A DNA stretch of 64,000 bases from Streptomyces umbrinus. Lineage in GTDB: Bacteria; Actinomycetota; Actinomycetes; Streptomycetales; Streptomycetaceae. The notes beneath the pieces were generated by a model, which was given only the letters and a program-made list of their open reading frames with translations, ran no database searches and was not told the origin of the DNA. Where the stretch lies: assembly GCF_030817415.1 (NCBI RefSeq), contig NZ_JAUSZI010000002.1:744001-808000 (forward strand). The letters are read 5' to 3'. Made by a program: the position numbers and the translations under genes. Positions 42,899 to 50,529 of the stretch are shown here, piece by piece. Each line of letters begins with the position of its first letter. Position 1 is the first letter of the stretch.

Positions 42899-43645
42899 AT
42901 GCACGGGCGCGTCCACCGTCGCGAGTACCGCTATGCGGGGAGCAAGGGCTGGGTCTGGACCGCCATGGCCGCCCCCCTCGCGGGCGCTGCCGGGCTCACC
43001 TACGAGATGGCCTCGGACGACGGGGTGCCGATCGCCGTACCCATAGCCGTGGGCGCCGCGTTCACGGTGATGTTCGTCCTCCTGTTTCTCGCGATCCACG
43101 CGACGGCGACGATCAGCGACGAGCGGCACCTGACGATCCGGGGAGTGTTCCGCAGCCGCCAGACGCCGTGGCCGGAAGTGCAGGCGATCGAGACCGAGTT
43201 GAACCCCCAGAGGGGCTCGGACGTGGCACCGCGGCACCTCACCGTCCTCTACGACGCGGCGGGCGGCCGGTTCACCCTGCCCCACCTCAACGACCGCAGC
43301 CGACCGGACTTCACGCGCGACGTGGAGGCCTTGCGCGAGGTGTGGATGCTCAGGCGCGGCGAGGGCTGGACACCCGTACCCGCGGCTGCGGTCAGGATCG
43401 CCCAGGCGCGCAGGCCTTCGCCATCGCGCGCTCAACCCATAACCATCGCGGCGCTCGTCGCGCTGTTCGCCTTCTGGGCGGGCTTTGTCGTCGAGGCCAT
43501 CGCGTTGATGACGGGGGTATACGCCTACGACGCCGACCACGGCTGGATCGAAACGGCCCTTCACCCCGTGGCTTGGCTGGTGGGCCTCCCCGTCGCGGCC
43601 TTCGTGATCACGCTGGCGACCGTGGTGGCGCGCCGCCGAGCATGA
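42899..43645 (+). CDS. Membrane protein with PH-like domain
   Basis: 248 residues. Two helices near the N-terminus (VWTAMAAPLAGAAGLTY and VAVGAAFTVMFVLLFLAIHA, approximately) are followed by a bacterial PH-like domain (ISDERHLTIRGVFRSRQTPW, PEVQAIETEL). Two more C-terminal helices end the protein (ITIAALVALFAFWAGFVVEA, AWLVGLPVAAFVITLATVV). ATG 42899 has GGGGG eight bases upstream; a GTG at 42890 overlaps the HEAT-protein stop (GTGA) and is an alternative. Either way it is coupled to the upstream gene. The function is unknown. Confidence 0.72.
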   Translation: MHGRVHRREYRYAGSKGWVWTAMAAPLAGAAGLTYEMASDDGVPIAVPIAVGAAFTVMFVLLFLAIHATATISDERHLTIRGVFRSRQTPWPEVQAIETELNPQRGSDVAPRHLTVLYDAAGGRFTLPHLNDRSRPDFTRDVEALREVWMLRRGEGWTPVPAAAVRIAQARRPSPSRAQPITIAALVALFAFWAGFVVEAIALMTGVYAYDADHGWIETALHPVAWLVGLPVAAFVITLATVVARRRA

Positions 43646-43744
43646 CACCACCTTGGTCGAGCAGATCGGCCCGGGCCAGTCACCGAGCACACGCCCGGAC
43701 GCCGTACGGACAAGTCTCCGCGGGGAACTTCGCCCGCGCGGCCC

Positions 43745-44041
43745 TCAGGGGCAGCAGCTCATCGCTGCCTGCGCCAGTTGGTCTACGCCTTCGATCTCCC
43801 AGACGTAGCGGGCGTTCCCCGTTTCGTCCTCGAAGTCATCGGGAGGAAGCAGACCGGACTCCGTTGGGAACGGCGCGAGAGTTCCGATCTCGCCGATCGA
43901 GTTCTCCGAGACGATCAAGCCGACTCCGTACTACGACATGAAGGCCATGTAGTCCTGCGGGAACCTGGTGCCCCACCGCGCTTTGGCCGCCTGCGAGTCG
44001 ATGCGTTCGCCGACGCCTGGATCCGGAGGCAGGACTGACAC
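43745..44041 (-). pseudogene. SMI1/KNR4 (SUKH)-family remnant with an in-frame stop
   Basis: On the minus strand from a GTG at 44041 the frame reads SVLPPDPGVGERID, then RWGTRFPQDYMAFMS, the FPxDYxxFM motif of SUKH proteins. It is interrupted by a TAG at 43933-43931. The same frame goes on with YGVGLIVSENSIGEIGTLAP and RYVWEIEGVDQLAQAAM to a TGA at 43745. The total is about 97 codons, against 150 or more for whole members, so both the nonsense codon and truncation mark it as dead. SUKH proteins are often immunity proteins to contact-dependent toxins, but no toxin gene is seen here. Confidence 0.55.
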
Positions 44042-44075
44042 CGGCAGACGGAACAAGGTGAGACGTGGCGGGCGT

Positions 44076-45065
44076 TCAGGTGCGGATCAGTTCCAGTGCC
44101 TGCTTCAGGTTGTACTCGGCGATGCCCGCCATGAACGCCCGGTCGGGGAAGTCCCCGTCGAGCAGTCGCAGTGGCCCCGCCGTCAGCGACAGACGCTGCG
44201 CCAGCATGTAGAGCGCGAGCCGGTCCTCGTCCAGTCCGTCCACCTCCAATGGCCGGTAGGCGTCGTGCAGGCGGATCCGCAGAAAGACGTGCTCCCACTC
44301 GACGTCGAAGTACATCAAGTCCTCGATGTCGATCGCCACGGGGTTCCCGACCGCGTCCACCAGCACGTGGTCGGGCCCCAGTTCGCCGTGCACGACCGCG
44401 TACTCCGTTCGCGGCCGCACCTCCGCCGCCAGACCCCGCAGCCGTTCCTCCAGCCGGTCGCGCGCCCCCGCGATCCGCGGATCACGCGACGCCGCCTCGG
44501 CCAGGTCCCGCAGCGCGCGGTCCAGCACGACCGACTCGCACGACGTCCCGAGCGACGTGCCTCCCTCGTCGACCACGGCCACCTTGCCGTACGTGGACGC
44601 CCGATGTTGCCGCATCGCTTCAAGGGCCTCGCCGAGCCGGGCCATGACCGGGGCGGCCGCGCCCGGGTCGCGCGCGAGCAGGTCCTCCAAGTTCTCGCCC
44701 GGGATGTCCTCGACGACCGCTAGGTCGGCCGGGCAGTGGGCGCCGTCTCGGTCGACCAGACGGATCGCGGGGACGCGAACTCCGAGCGAGTCGAGCCGCC
44801 TGTGCGCGGCCTGGAACAGGTCGAGCCCGAGGCCGGGCGCGAACGGGTCGGTGAGGTCGTCGTCGCCCTCGGCCGTCGGCCAGTAGTTCTCGGCGTCGTC
44901 CCACAGGTAGGCGATCGCAGTCGTCGAGTCGTCCATCACCAGGCGGTAGACGCCCTTCTTGCTACCGCCCGCGATCCGCTCAGCGGCCGCCAGCCGCCGC
45001 CCACCGCCCAGCGCGGCCCGCGCCGCACCGGCCAACTGCGCACGCGTCTCTGCCTTGGATGCCAC
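44076..45065 (-). CDS. Aminoglycoside-phosphotransferase-like kinase family protein
   Basis: 329 residues from a GTG at 45065 with AGAGGCGG upstream. It has the APH/choline-kinase fold: a glycine-rich start (IAGGSKKGVYRLVMDD), VVEDIPGENLEDLL, the catalytic loop VVHGELGPDHVLVD, and the metal-binding AIDIEDLMYFDVEWEH. In the catalytic loop the usual HGDxxxxN reads HGELGPDH, so the catalytic Asp and the Asn are replaced by Glu and His. This may be an altered or inactive kinase. Family members phosphorylate antibiotics or small hydroxylated molecules; the substrate is unknown. A strong terminator separates it from the upstream csp gene. Confidence 0.75.
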   Translation of the reverse strand: MASKAETRAQLAGAARAALGGGRRLAAAERIAGGSKKGVYRLVMDDSTTAIAYLWDDAENYWPTAEGDDDLTDPFAPGLGLDLFQAAHRRLDSLGVRVPAIRLVDRDGAHCPADLAVVEDIPGENLEDLLARDPGAAAPVMARLGEALEAMRQHRASTYGKVAVVDEGGTSLGTSCESVVLDRALRDLAEAASRDPRIAGARDRLEERLRGLAAEVRPRTEYAVVHGELGPDHVLVDAVGNPVAIDIEDLMYFDVEWEHVFLRIRLHDAYRPLEVDGLDEDRLALYMLAQRLSLTAGPLRLLDGDFPDRAFMAGIAEYNLKQALELIRT

Positions 45066-45155
45066 GTCCGAACCGCCTCTCCCGCACGACAACCCACGCA
45101 CCGTACGGGACCCTCTTCCGAGGGGCGATTGCTTTGTTCCGCTCCTCAAGAGACG

Positions 45156-45191
45156 CGTCGGCCCCCGGAACACGTGTTCCGGGGGCCGACG
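45156..45191 (-). terminator. Perfect 36-bp palindromic terminator after the cold-shock gene
   Basis: An exact palindrome with 18-bp arms and no free loop; the left arm is CGTCGGCCCCCGGAACAC (45156-45173) and the right arm is its complement (45174-45191). It begins 17 bp after the csp stop and is symmetric, so it could stop transcription from either side. Confidence 0.8.
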
Positions 45192-45207
45192 TTGTCCGAC
45201 CGCTGGG

Positions 45208-45411
45208 TCAGGCGGGGGTGATGTTCTCCGCCTGCGGGCCCTTCTGGCCCTGCGTGACGTCGAAGGTCACGACCTGGCCTTCCTGGAGCTCACGGAAGCC
45301 GGTGGAGTTGATGTTGGAGTAGTGCGCGAAGACGTCCGGTCCCCCGCCGTCCTGAGCAATGAAGCCGAAGCCCTTTTCGGCGTTGAACCACTTGACGGTT
45401 CCCTTGGCCAT
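45208..45411 (-). CDS. Cold-shock-domain protein
   Basis: 67 residues, the standard length for the CspA/SC7.0 family. RNP1 (KGFGFI, residues 13-18) and RNP2 (VFAHY, 27-31) are intact, and the protein binds single-stranded RNA or DNA. A ribosome site GGAAGG lies eight bases upstream of the ATG. It is flanked by terminators at both ends (45156-45191 downstream and 45494-45513 upstream), so it is a stand-alone transcript. Streptomyces genomes carry many copies and which of them respond to cold is variable. Confidence 0.95.
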   Translation of the reverse strand: MAKGTVKWFNAEKGFGFIAQDGGGPDVFAHYSNINSTGFRELQEGQVVTFDVTQGQKGPQAENITPA

Positions 45412-45493
45412 GCTGATGCCTTCCAGTCAATATCGGACCCGCACCGCGCGGCCCCGGAGGTGATCGCCCTGGTCCGGCACTGCACAGCAAAAC

Positions 45494-45513
45494 GCCCGCG
45501 CCGGAGCGCGGGC
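45494..45513 (-). terminator. Intrinsic terminator upstream of the cold-shock gene
   Basis: On the minus strand GCCCGCGC and GCGCGGGC pair around a four-base loop and are followed by GTTTTG, a rare T-run for this organism. It probably ends the transcript of the 45766-46650 gene and insulates the csp promoter. Confidence 0.65.
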
Positions 45514-45765
45514 AGGTACTGCGAACCACGACATCTGAGAGTGACGCTACACGGCAAAACCGGCTCCCACCAGAGAACAACAGCCATGATCCGAACCGCG
45601 TCGCGCGTACTGGCCGTCAGCGGTCCGCGCGCGCGGCGTCGGCAGTCGTTCTCCCGGCGCCCAGGGCCGTGCCGATCGGCGTCGGAGGCGCAGATCGTGC
45701 GCCCGGACGTGACCTTCCGCAGGCGTGCCGGCATCGCTGAACCGGACGGACACGGCCGGGGCCGC
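45514..45765. other. Intergenic region downstream of the toroid-repeat gene
   Basis: About 250 bp with no gene recognised; with the terminator and the csp promoter it makes up the whole gap between the two minus-strand genes. Confidence 0.4.
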
Positions 45766-46650
45766 TCAGAGCCGACCGTGTTCCCGGAGGATGTGCAGGG
45801 CGCCGAGGGTGACGATGCCCCGCCACTCGGTGCTCTGCGCCGGCATCCAGTGGAGGAAGTGGAAGTCCCAGCCGCCGTCGTCCAGTTGCTCGCTCTCCAG
45901 CCGCTCGAGGTCGGCATCGATCTGAGCGGGTGTGAAGAGTGCCCGACTCGGGGTTTCCGGCCGCGGTGAGAGTTCGAGCGGCTTGATGTGTTCGCCCTCG
46001 ATGCCGCCCGGGACGGGGACGGTGCCGTCGGGGCGAATCGCTGTCCGCAGCCGGTCGATCGCGGTGGCGGCGCGGTCCGGGTCGGGCACCGCGTCGAGGA
46101 ATTGGAGGGCGAACTCCACGGTGTAGCCGTCGGCTTCCTTCTGCGATTCGAGCTCCCGCCAGCTCCAGGCCGTCGCGGCGTCGAGCCACGGGTGCTCGAC
46201 CCCCAACTGGTGCAGCCGGCCGGCGATGGCGAAGGTCAGGAAGCTGGACTCGTCGTTCGGCTCCATCCAGGGGGTACGTGGGTGGCCGAGTGCGGAGGGC
46301 AGTACTTGTGCGACACCGCCGTCGGCTCGGGCGACCGAGGCGACCCAGTCGGCGGTCGCAGTGACCATCGGGTCGTTCGTGGCGCCGGTCTCCGCCAGGA
46401 CCCCGAGTGCGGTGAGGGCCGCGGAAGGCTGGCTGCCCGGACAGCGCACATCGGGTTCGAGCGCGTGGCCGAAGCCGCCGTCGGGATTCCGGTAGGGCCG
46501 CAGCGCGTCGAGCACCGGCTCGACCGGCGCGTCGTCGAGAAACACTTCGAGCTGGCGCCGCTCGAGCACGCGGGCCGTGCCTTCCATGAACTGTCGCGCC
46601 GAGTCGATACGGGATTCGCTGCTGGTCCCAGTGGTCGTTCGAGTAGTCAT
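45766..46650 (-). CDS. Prenyltransferase/terpene-cyclase-like toroid-repeat protein
   Basis: 294 residues. Repeats of the alpha/alpha toroid type carry QW-like motifs: NPDGGFGHALEPDVRCPGSQ, ADGGVAQVLP, and QLDDGGWDFHFLHW. This arrangement is found in squalene-cyclase and prenyltransferase beta-subunit-like proteins. No DxDD or zinc ligands typical of true cyclases or farnesyltransferases are seen, so a catalytic role is doubtful. The ATG at 46650 lacks a ribosome site and lies 11 bp after the AraC gene stop; the two are probably co-transcribed, and the AraC regulator may control this gene. Confidence 0.7.
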   Translation of the reverse strand: MTTRTTTGTSSESRIDSARQFMEGTARVLERRQLEVFLDDAPVEPVLDALRPYRNPDGGFGHALEPDVRCPGSQPSAALTALGVLAETGATNDPMVTATADWVASVARADGGVAQVLPSALGHPRTPWMEPNDESSFLTFAIAGRLHQLGVEHPWLDAATAWSWRELESQKEADGYTVEFALQFLDAVPDPDRAATAIDRLRTAIRPDGTVPVPGGIEGEHIKPLELSPRPETPSRALFTPAQIDADLERLESEQLDDGGWDFHFLHWMPAQSTEWRGIVTLGALHILREHGRL

Positions 46651-46660
46651 GCCATCGACG

Positions 46661-47380
46661 CTAGGCGGCGGTCAGCCGGACGTCTTCCAGGAATCGGACA
46701 GGCGTGACTCCCGTCAGCCGGTGGACCTCATCGGTCATGTGGGCCTGACTGGCGTAGCCGGCCGCAAGCGCCTGATCGGCCAGCGACATCGTTGATGCCT
46801 CGTCGGCCCCGATGAGCCGGCGGAGCCGGGCGACGCGCGCGAGCGTCTTCGGGGCGTACCCGACCGCGGCGGTCACCCGCCGGTGGAGCTGCCGCTCGCC
46901 GACTCCGAGTTCGGCGGCGAGATCGGCCACCCGGATCTCGCGATCCGCCAGGCGGCGGGCCGCCGCGGTGGCGAGCGGATCAGGCGTGGCCCGGCGGTGG
47001 AGAACGGCTCCGGCAAGCAGGCGGAGGCTTTCGGCCGTGTCACCGGCCGTGGCCACCTGCTCGCTCAGGGCCCCGGCCTCCGGCCACACCTCGGTGAGAG
47101 GGACCTGGAGGTCGCGGACGGCGGAGGCCGGCAGCCCCAGCACGTCGCCCGCGGCACCCTGTCGCAGGCGTACGCCGCAGGTCGGCGCGCCGGTCGGCTC
47201 CCACAGCACCGGGCCGGTGTCGGGGCCGACAACGAGTGGCGGGCCGTCGCCCATCCAGACCAGATCGACACAGCCGTCCGGAACCACCCGCTCCGTCCCG
47301 TCCACGAGCGTGTCATTACGCCACAGACAAGCCACCACGGGCAGCAGCCCGGTCGGCGCACGGAACTCGCGGTAGGTCAC
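46661..47380 (-). CDS. AraC-family regulator
   Basis: About 239 residues. The C-terminal AraC domain is clear (IRVADLAAELGVGERQLHRR and VTAAVGYAPKTLARVARLRR, then LADQALAAGYASQAHMTDEV). The N-terminal part (VVPDGCVDLVWMGDGPPLVV) is the DUF6597-type domain common in actinomycete AraC proteins. The GTG at 47380 is preceded by a possible -10 (TTCTAT) at leaderless distance; an upstream extension would read through a hexanucleotide repeat and is unlikely. It is probably in one operon with the toroid-repeat gene. Confidence 0.82.
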   Translation of the reverse strand: MTYREFRAPTGLLPVVACLWRNDTLVDGTERVVPDGCVDLVWMGDGPPLVVGPDTGPVLWEPTGAPTCGVRLRQGAAGDVLGLPASAVRDLQVPLTEVWPEAGALSEQVATAGDTAESLRLLAGAVLHRRATPDPLATAAARRLADREIRVADLAAELGVGERQLHRRVTAAVGYAPKTLARVARLRRLIGADEASTMSLADQALAAGYASQAHMTDEVHRLTGVTPVRFLEDVRLTAA

Positions 47381-47409
47381 ACCATCCACGATAGAACTCC
47401 GACTGGCTT

Positions 47410-47451
47410 CGTCCACGTCCACGTCCACGCCCACGCCCACGTCCACGTCCA
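47410..47451. repeat. 6-bp tandem repeat
   Basis: Seven units: CGTCCA three times, CGCCCA twice, CGTCCA twice. It lies just upstream of the AraC start and would encode Val-Asp/Val-Gly dipeptides if translated. Confidence 0.9.
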
Positions 47452-47640
47452 GCGGCAGCCTTCCCGTCGGTGAGGAACTGTCGGGTCCACCACCGCACCC
47501 GCCCGCGACGGCGGACGGTACGGTCCCGTCCGCCGTGGCACCAGCATCCGTCTGCCCAGCCGCCTACATGTCACCGTCGTCGTCGGGGCGCAGAGATGGC
47601 CGCGCAAGGAATAGTCCGCGCGCGTGCGCCCGAGCCCAGA

Positions 47641-47696
47641 CTGCCGACTGCCGACTGCCGACTGCCGACTGCCGACTGCCGACTGCCGACTGCCGG
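47641..47696. repeat. 7-bp tandem repeat
   Basis: Seven perfect copies of CTGCCGA and an eighth with one change, 48 bp downstream of the MFS stop in its direction of transcription. The unit length is not a multiple of three, so the repeat is not coding. The region 47452-47640 shows no gene. Confidence 0.92.
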
Positions 47697-47743
47697 AGCA
47701 CGGCACACCGGTCAGCGCAGTGACAGCCTGAGCGAGCGGTCTC

Positions 47744-49036
47744 TCAGGCTTTACTCTCCTGCGCCTCGTTCCGGATGTCGGTCTTGCGCTGGGGCGTTCG
47801 GTCTTCTCGTGGCAGTCGGTGCTCCAAACGCAGCATCAGCACTACGCCCAGTGAGGCGAGGAGACCGACGGCGAGCCACGGCAACTGGTGGCCGTGGCTG
47901 AAGAGCAGACCGAACAGGGCCGGCGCGAGGATGTCCGCGCCCGCGAAGGAGTACTGGAACGCTGCCAGGTAGGTGCCCCGCGACCCGGATGGCGCCGCGT
48001 CCGCGGCGAGCGCGTTCGACGCGGGCCCGTAGGTCATCTCCGCGACGGTGTAGCACACCACCACCGCCACCAGGAACGGCACCAGCGCTCGGGACGGCAG
48101 CAGTGCGGCCGCCGCGGACGCGGCGCACCACAGCGCCCACAGTCCGCCGGCCCACACCATGGCGCGGACGCGCGTGCAGCGGCGCCGTACGAAGCGGGTC
48201 ACGGCGGCTGTGCAGGTGGCCAGCAGCAATGTGTTCAGGGCCAGGAGAGGGCCGGGCGCCCAGTCGGGTCCGGACAGGCCCTGGACGACGTAGACGGGCA
48301 GTGACAGGGCGAGGAACGTGCTGCACAGGGCGAAGATCGTGCATGTCCCGATCAGCGCAAGGTAGGGCCGGTCCCGCAGTAGCACCCGGTAGCCGGAACT
48401 TCCCTCGACCGGTGGCGGGGCGTGCGGGGTGGAGGGCACCGCCAGGACAACCACCAGCGCGGCGGCCAGGAACGCCAGTGCGCTGGCGATGATCAGCCTG
48501 TCGTACACGCGCGCGGAGCCGACGGCGAGCACCGCGCCCGCCAGCAGCGCCCCACCACCGGCCCCCGTCTCCCGCATCATTCCGGTCCGGGCGAACCAGT
48601 GGTCCTTGGCTCCCGCATCCTCGGCGTCCGCCTGATCGGCGATGAGCGTGAAGACCGATGACCAGTAGACGCGTAGGCCGACCGATGCCACCAGGACCGC
48701 GGTCACCAGCGAACCCGCCCCGGAGACCGCCAGGTAGAGCAGGAAACCAAACCCCTGGACGGCCTGGCCGCCGGCGACCACCAGTCGCGGCCCGACCCGG
48801 TCGACCAGCCGCCCGACGACCAACGGCACCGGCAAGGTCAGGGCCGTACCCACACTGACGAGCACGCCGATGGCGGCCAAGTCCAGATCAGTGACCCTCA
48901 GGAAGTACAGCAGCGAGAGCGGGAGATACAGGCCCGTGCCCAATGAGTCGACCGCCACCGCCACCAAGAGTGGCCAGCGCCTTGAGCCGTTATGGCCCGT
49001 ACCGTCGCCCACCGCCGCCCGTGCCACGCCATGCAC
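47744..49036 (-). CDS. MFS transporter
   Basis: About 430 residues with 12 predicted helices. First helix LLVAVAVDSLGTGLYLPLSL, the loop 2-3 signature VVGRLVDRVGPRLVV, and the middle DHWFARTGMMRETGAGGGAL are typical of actinomycete drug-exporter-like MFS proteins (quoted in part). The GTG at 49036 has AGGCGGGG upstream; GTG 49027 or an upstream TTG are alternatives. The C-terminus is basic (LPREDRTPQRKTDIRNEA). No regulator is directly adjacent on its 5' side other than the GntR gene 90 bp upstream, which runs in the same direction. Confidence 0.82.
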   Translation of the reverse strand: MHGVARAAVGDGTGHNGSRRWPLLVAVAVDSLGTGLYLPLSLLYFLRVTDLDLAAIGVLVSVGTALTLPVPLVVGRLVDRVGPRLVVAGGQAVQGFGFLLYLAVSGAGSLVTAVLVASVGLRVYWSSVFTLIADQADAEDAGAKDHWFARTGMMRETGAGGGALLAGAVLAVGSARVYDRLIIASALAFLAAALVVVLAVPSTPHAPPPVEGSSGYRVLLRDRPYLALIGTCTIFALCSTFLALSLPVYVVQGLSGPDWAPGPLLALNTLLLATCTAAVTRFVRRRCTRVRAMVWAGGLWALWCAASAAAALLPSRALVPFLVAVVVCYTVAEMTYGPASNALAADAAPSGSRGTYLAAFQYSFAGADILAPALFGLLFSHGHQLPWLAVGLLASLGVVLMLRLEHRLPREDRTPQRKTDIRNEAQESKA

Positions 49037-49126
49037 CGCCCCGCCTCGCCCCGCCGACTGACGGCCGGCCCCCGTTTGTAACAAGGTTGCCGGTAGCCCT
49101 CAACTCCTTATCGCTGTGCGGCAGGG

Positions 49127-49822
49127 CTACTTCGCGGGTTCGTGGGGAGAGCCGGTCAGTCCGGCCGCGGTCTGGGTGAGGTGCTGAGCCAGTACCTCAG
49201 CCGCCGTGTCGGCGTCGCGGGCCAGCGCCGCCTCCTCCAGTCGGCGGTGTTCGTCGACGCCGTCCCGGTCGGGGTTGCGGTGTGCCGACCAGCGGCGAGC
49301 CAGCTCGCTCGCGGTCCACATCCGGTCGACGGTCTCCAGCAGGACGGGATTGCCGCAGCCTTCCAACAGGGTGCGGTGGAAGAGCCGGTGGGCTTCGGAC
49401 CATGCGCTGCTGTAGTACTCGCCCTCCTCCGGAACGTACGCCGGAGTGCGCGCCAGACGGTGGTGGGCGGCACGTACGCGGGCCTCCCAGTCGACGTCGC
49501 CGCGCTCGACGGACATGCGCAGCACGACCGGTTCGATGGTTCGGCGTGCCTCCGTGATCTCCTGCCAGCGGCTGTCGGAGAAGGACGGGACGGCGAAGCC
49601 GCGGTTGGGCAGCCGGTCGGCGAGACCCTCGCCGACCACCCGCACGAGCGCCTCGCGCACGACGGCCAGGCTCACGCCCTGTTCCTTGGCGAGATCCTGC
49701 GGTTTGAGGGCGTGGCCGGGGGCGTACTCCCCGCGCATGATCGCGTCCCGCAGGTATGCGTAGACCTGCTCGGAGAGCATCTGCTTGCCCGGCGAAGTCG
49801 GGGTGTGGGCCGTCTGGGTCAT
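49127..49822 (-). CDS. GntR-family regulator (FadR-like FCD domain)
   Basis: 231 residues. The N-terminal winged helix is LSEQVYAYLRDAIMRGEYAP followed by QDLAKEQGVSLAVVREALVR. The C-terminal FCD domain (ITEARRTIEPVVLRMSVERG, AHRLFHRTLLEGCGNPVLLE) carries the His and Asp/Glu positions that bind a metal and carboxylate ligand. No ribosome site precedes ATG 49822. A perfect 14-bp palindrome upstream is a likely operator shared with the divergent PEBP-like gene. The MFS gene downstream may be in the same regulon. Confidence 0.87.
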   Translation of the reverse strand: MTQTAHTPTSPGKQMLSEQVYAYLRDAIMRGEYAPGHALKPQDLAKEQGVSLAVVREALVRVVGEGLADRLPNRGFAVPSFSDSRWQEITEARRTIEPVVLRMSVERGDVDWEARVRAAHHRLARTPAYVPEEGEYYSSAWSEAHRLFHRTLLEGCGNPVLLETVDRMWTASELARRWSAHRNPDRDGVDEHRRLEEAALARDADTAAEVLAQHLTQTAAGLTGSPHEPAK

Positions 49823-49846
49823 GCCGTCATCGTAGACGATCCAGTC

Positions 49847-49860
49847 GATAATCGATTATC
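49847..49860. promoter_or_regulatory. Probable GntR operator
   Basis: GATAATCGATTATC is a perfect 14-bp palindrome, AT-rich against its surroundings, 25 bp upstream of the GntR start and 122 bp upstream of the PEBP-like gene. Confidence 0.65.
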
Positions 49861-49981
49861 CGTGTTATCGTCGATTCCATCGTCGGCGGAAGTCGGCAGG
49901 GATCCCTCTGCGCGACGCCGCGGCCCCTCCGTCGGCCGCGTCACCGCCACCCCACCGCACGGTCTGAAAGGAACGACGCGC

Positions 49982-50521
49982 ATGAGCGCCAACGACCCCT
50001 TCGCCCGCCTCCCCGAGGCGGTCTCCTTCACCGTTACGAGCGCCAACGTCACCGACGGCTCCGCCTGGTCGCCCGAGCAACTCTCCGGCATGTCCGGCGT
50101 CCCCGGCGGGAAGGACGTCTCGCCGCAGTTGTCCTGGAACGGCGCCCCGGAAGGCACCAAGAGCTACGCCGTCACCGTGTACGACCCCGACGCCCCCACC
50201 GGGTCCGGGTTCTGGCACTGGGCGGTCGCCGACATCCCCGCCACCGTCACCGAGCTGCCCGAGGGCGCCGGCGACGACACCGGCTCGGGCCTGCCCGAGG
50301 GCGCCTTCCAGCTGCCCAACGACGCCCGCGCAGCCCGCTTCATCGGCGCCGCCCCGCCGGCCGGGCACGGCCCGCACCGCTACTTCGTCGTGGTGCATGC
50401 CCTCGCCGTCGAGTCCATCGGCGTGGCCGCCGACGCCACGCCGGCCGTCCTCGGGTTCACCATGGCGGGCCACATACTCGGCCGCGCGGTCCTGACCGCC
50501 AGTGCCGAGACTCCCGCCTGA
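49982..50521 (+). CDS. YbhB/YbcL-type phosphatidylethanolamine-binding protein (PEBP) family
   Basis: 179 residues. DVSPQLSWNGAPEGTKSYAV, VYDPDAPTGSGFWHWAVADI and GPHRYFVVVHAL are the three conserved ligand-site segments of bacterial PEBP proteins (Raf-kinase-inhibitor-like). ATG 49982 has AAAGGAA nine bases upstream. The protein is cytoplasmic. Bacterial members bind small anionic ligands but their roles are poorly defined. It faces GntR across the palindrome at 49847-49860 and is followed after eight bases by the DtxR gene, so the two plus-strand genes may be co-transcribed. Confidence 0.88.
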   Translation: MSANDPFARLPEAVSFTVTSANVTDGSAWSPEQLSGMSGVPGGKDVSPQLSWNGAPEGTKSYAVTVYDPDAPTGSGFWHWAVADIPATVTELPEGAGDDTGSGLPEGAFQLPNDARAARFIGAAPPAGHGPHRYFVVVHALAVESIGVAADATPAVLGFTMAGHILGRAVLTASAETPA

Positions 50522-50529
50522 CGAACAGC

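Noticed and set aside
45156..45191. Attachment site or replication origin at the perfect palindrome
   Set aside because: No integrase, replication gene or iteron is nearby, and the position right after csp fits a terminator better.
47641..47696. CRISPR array
   Set aside because: The repeat is 7 bp, contiguous and without spacers; no cas gene is in the window. It is a simple tandem repeat.
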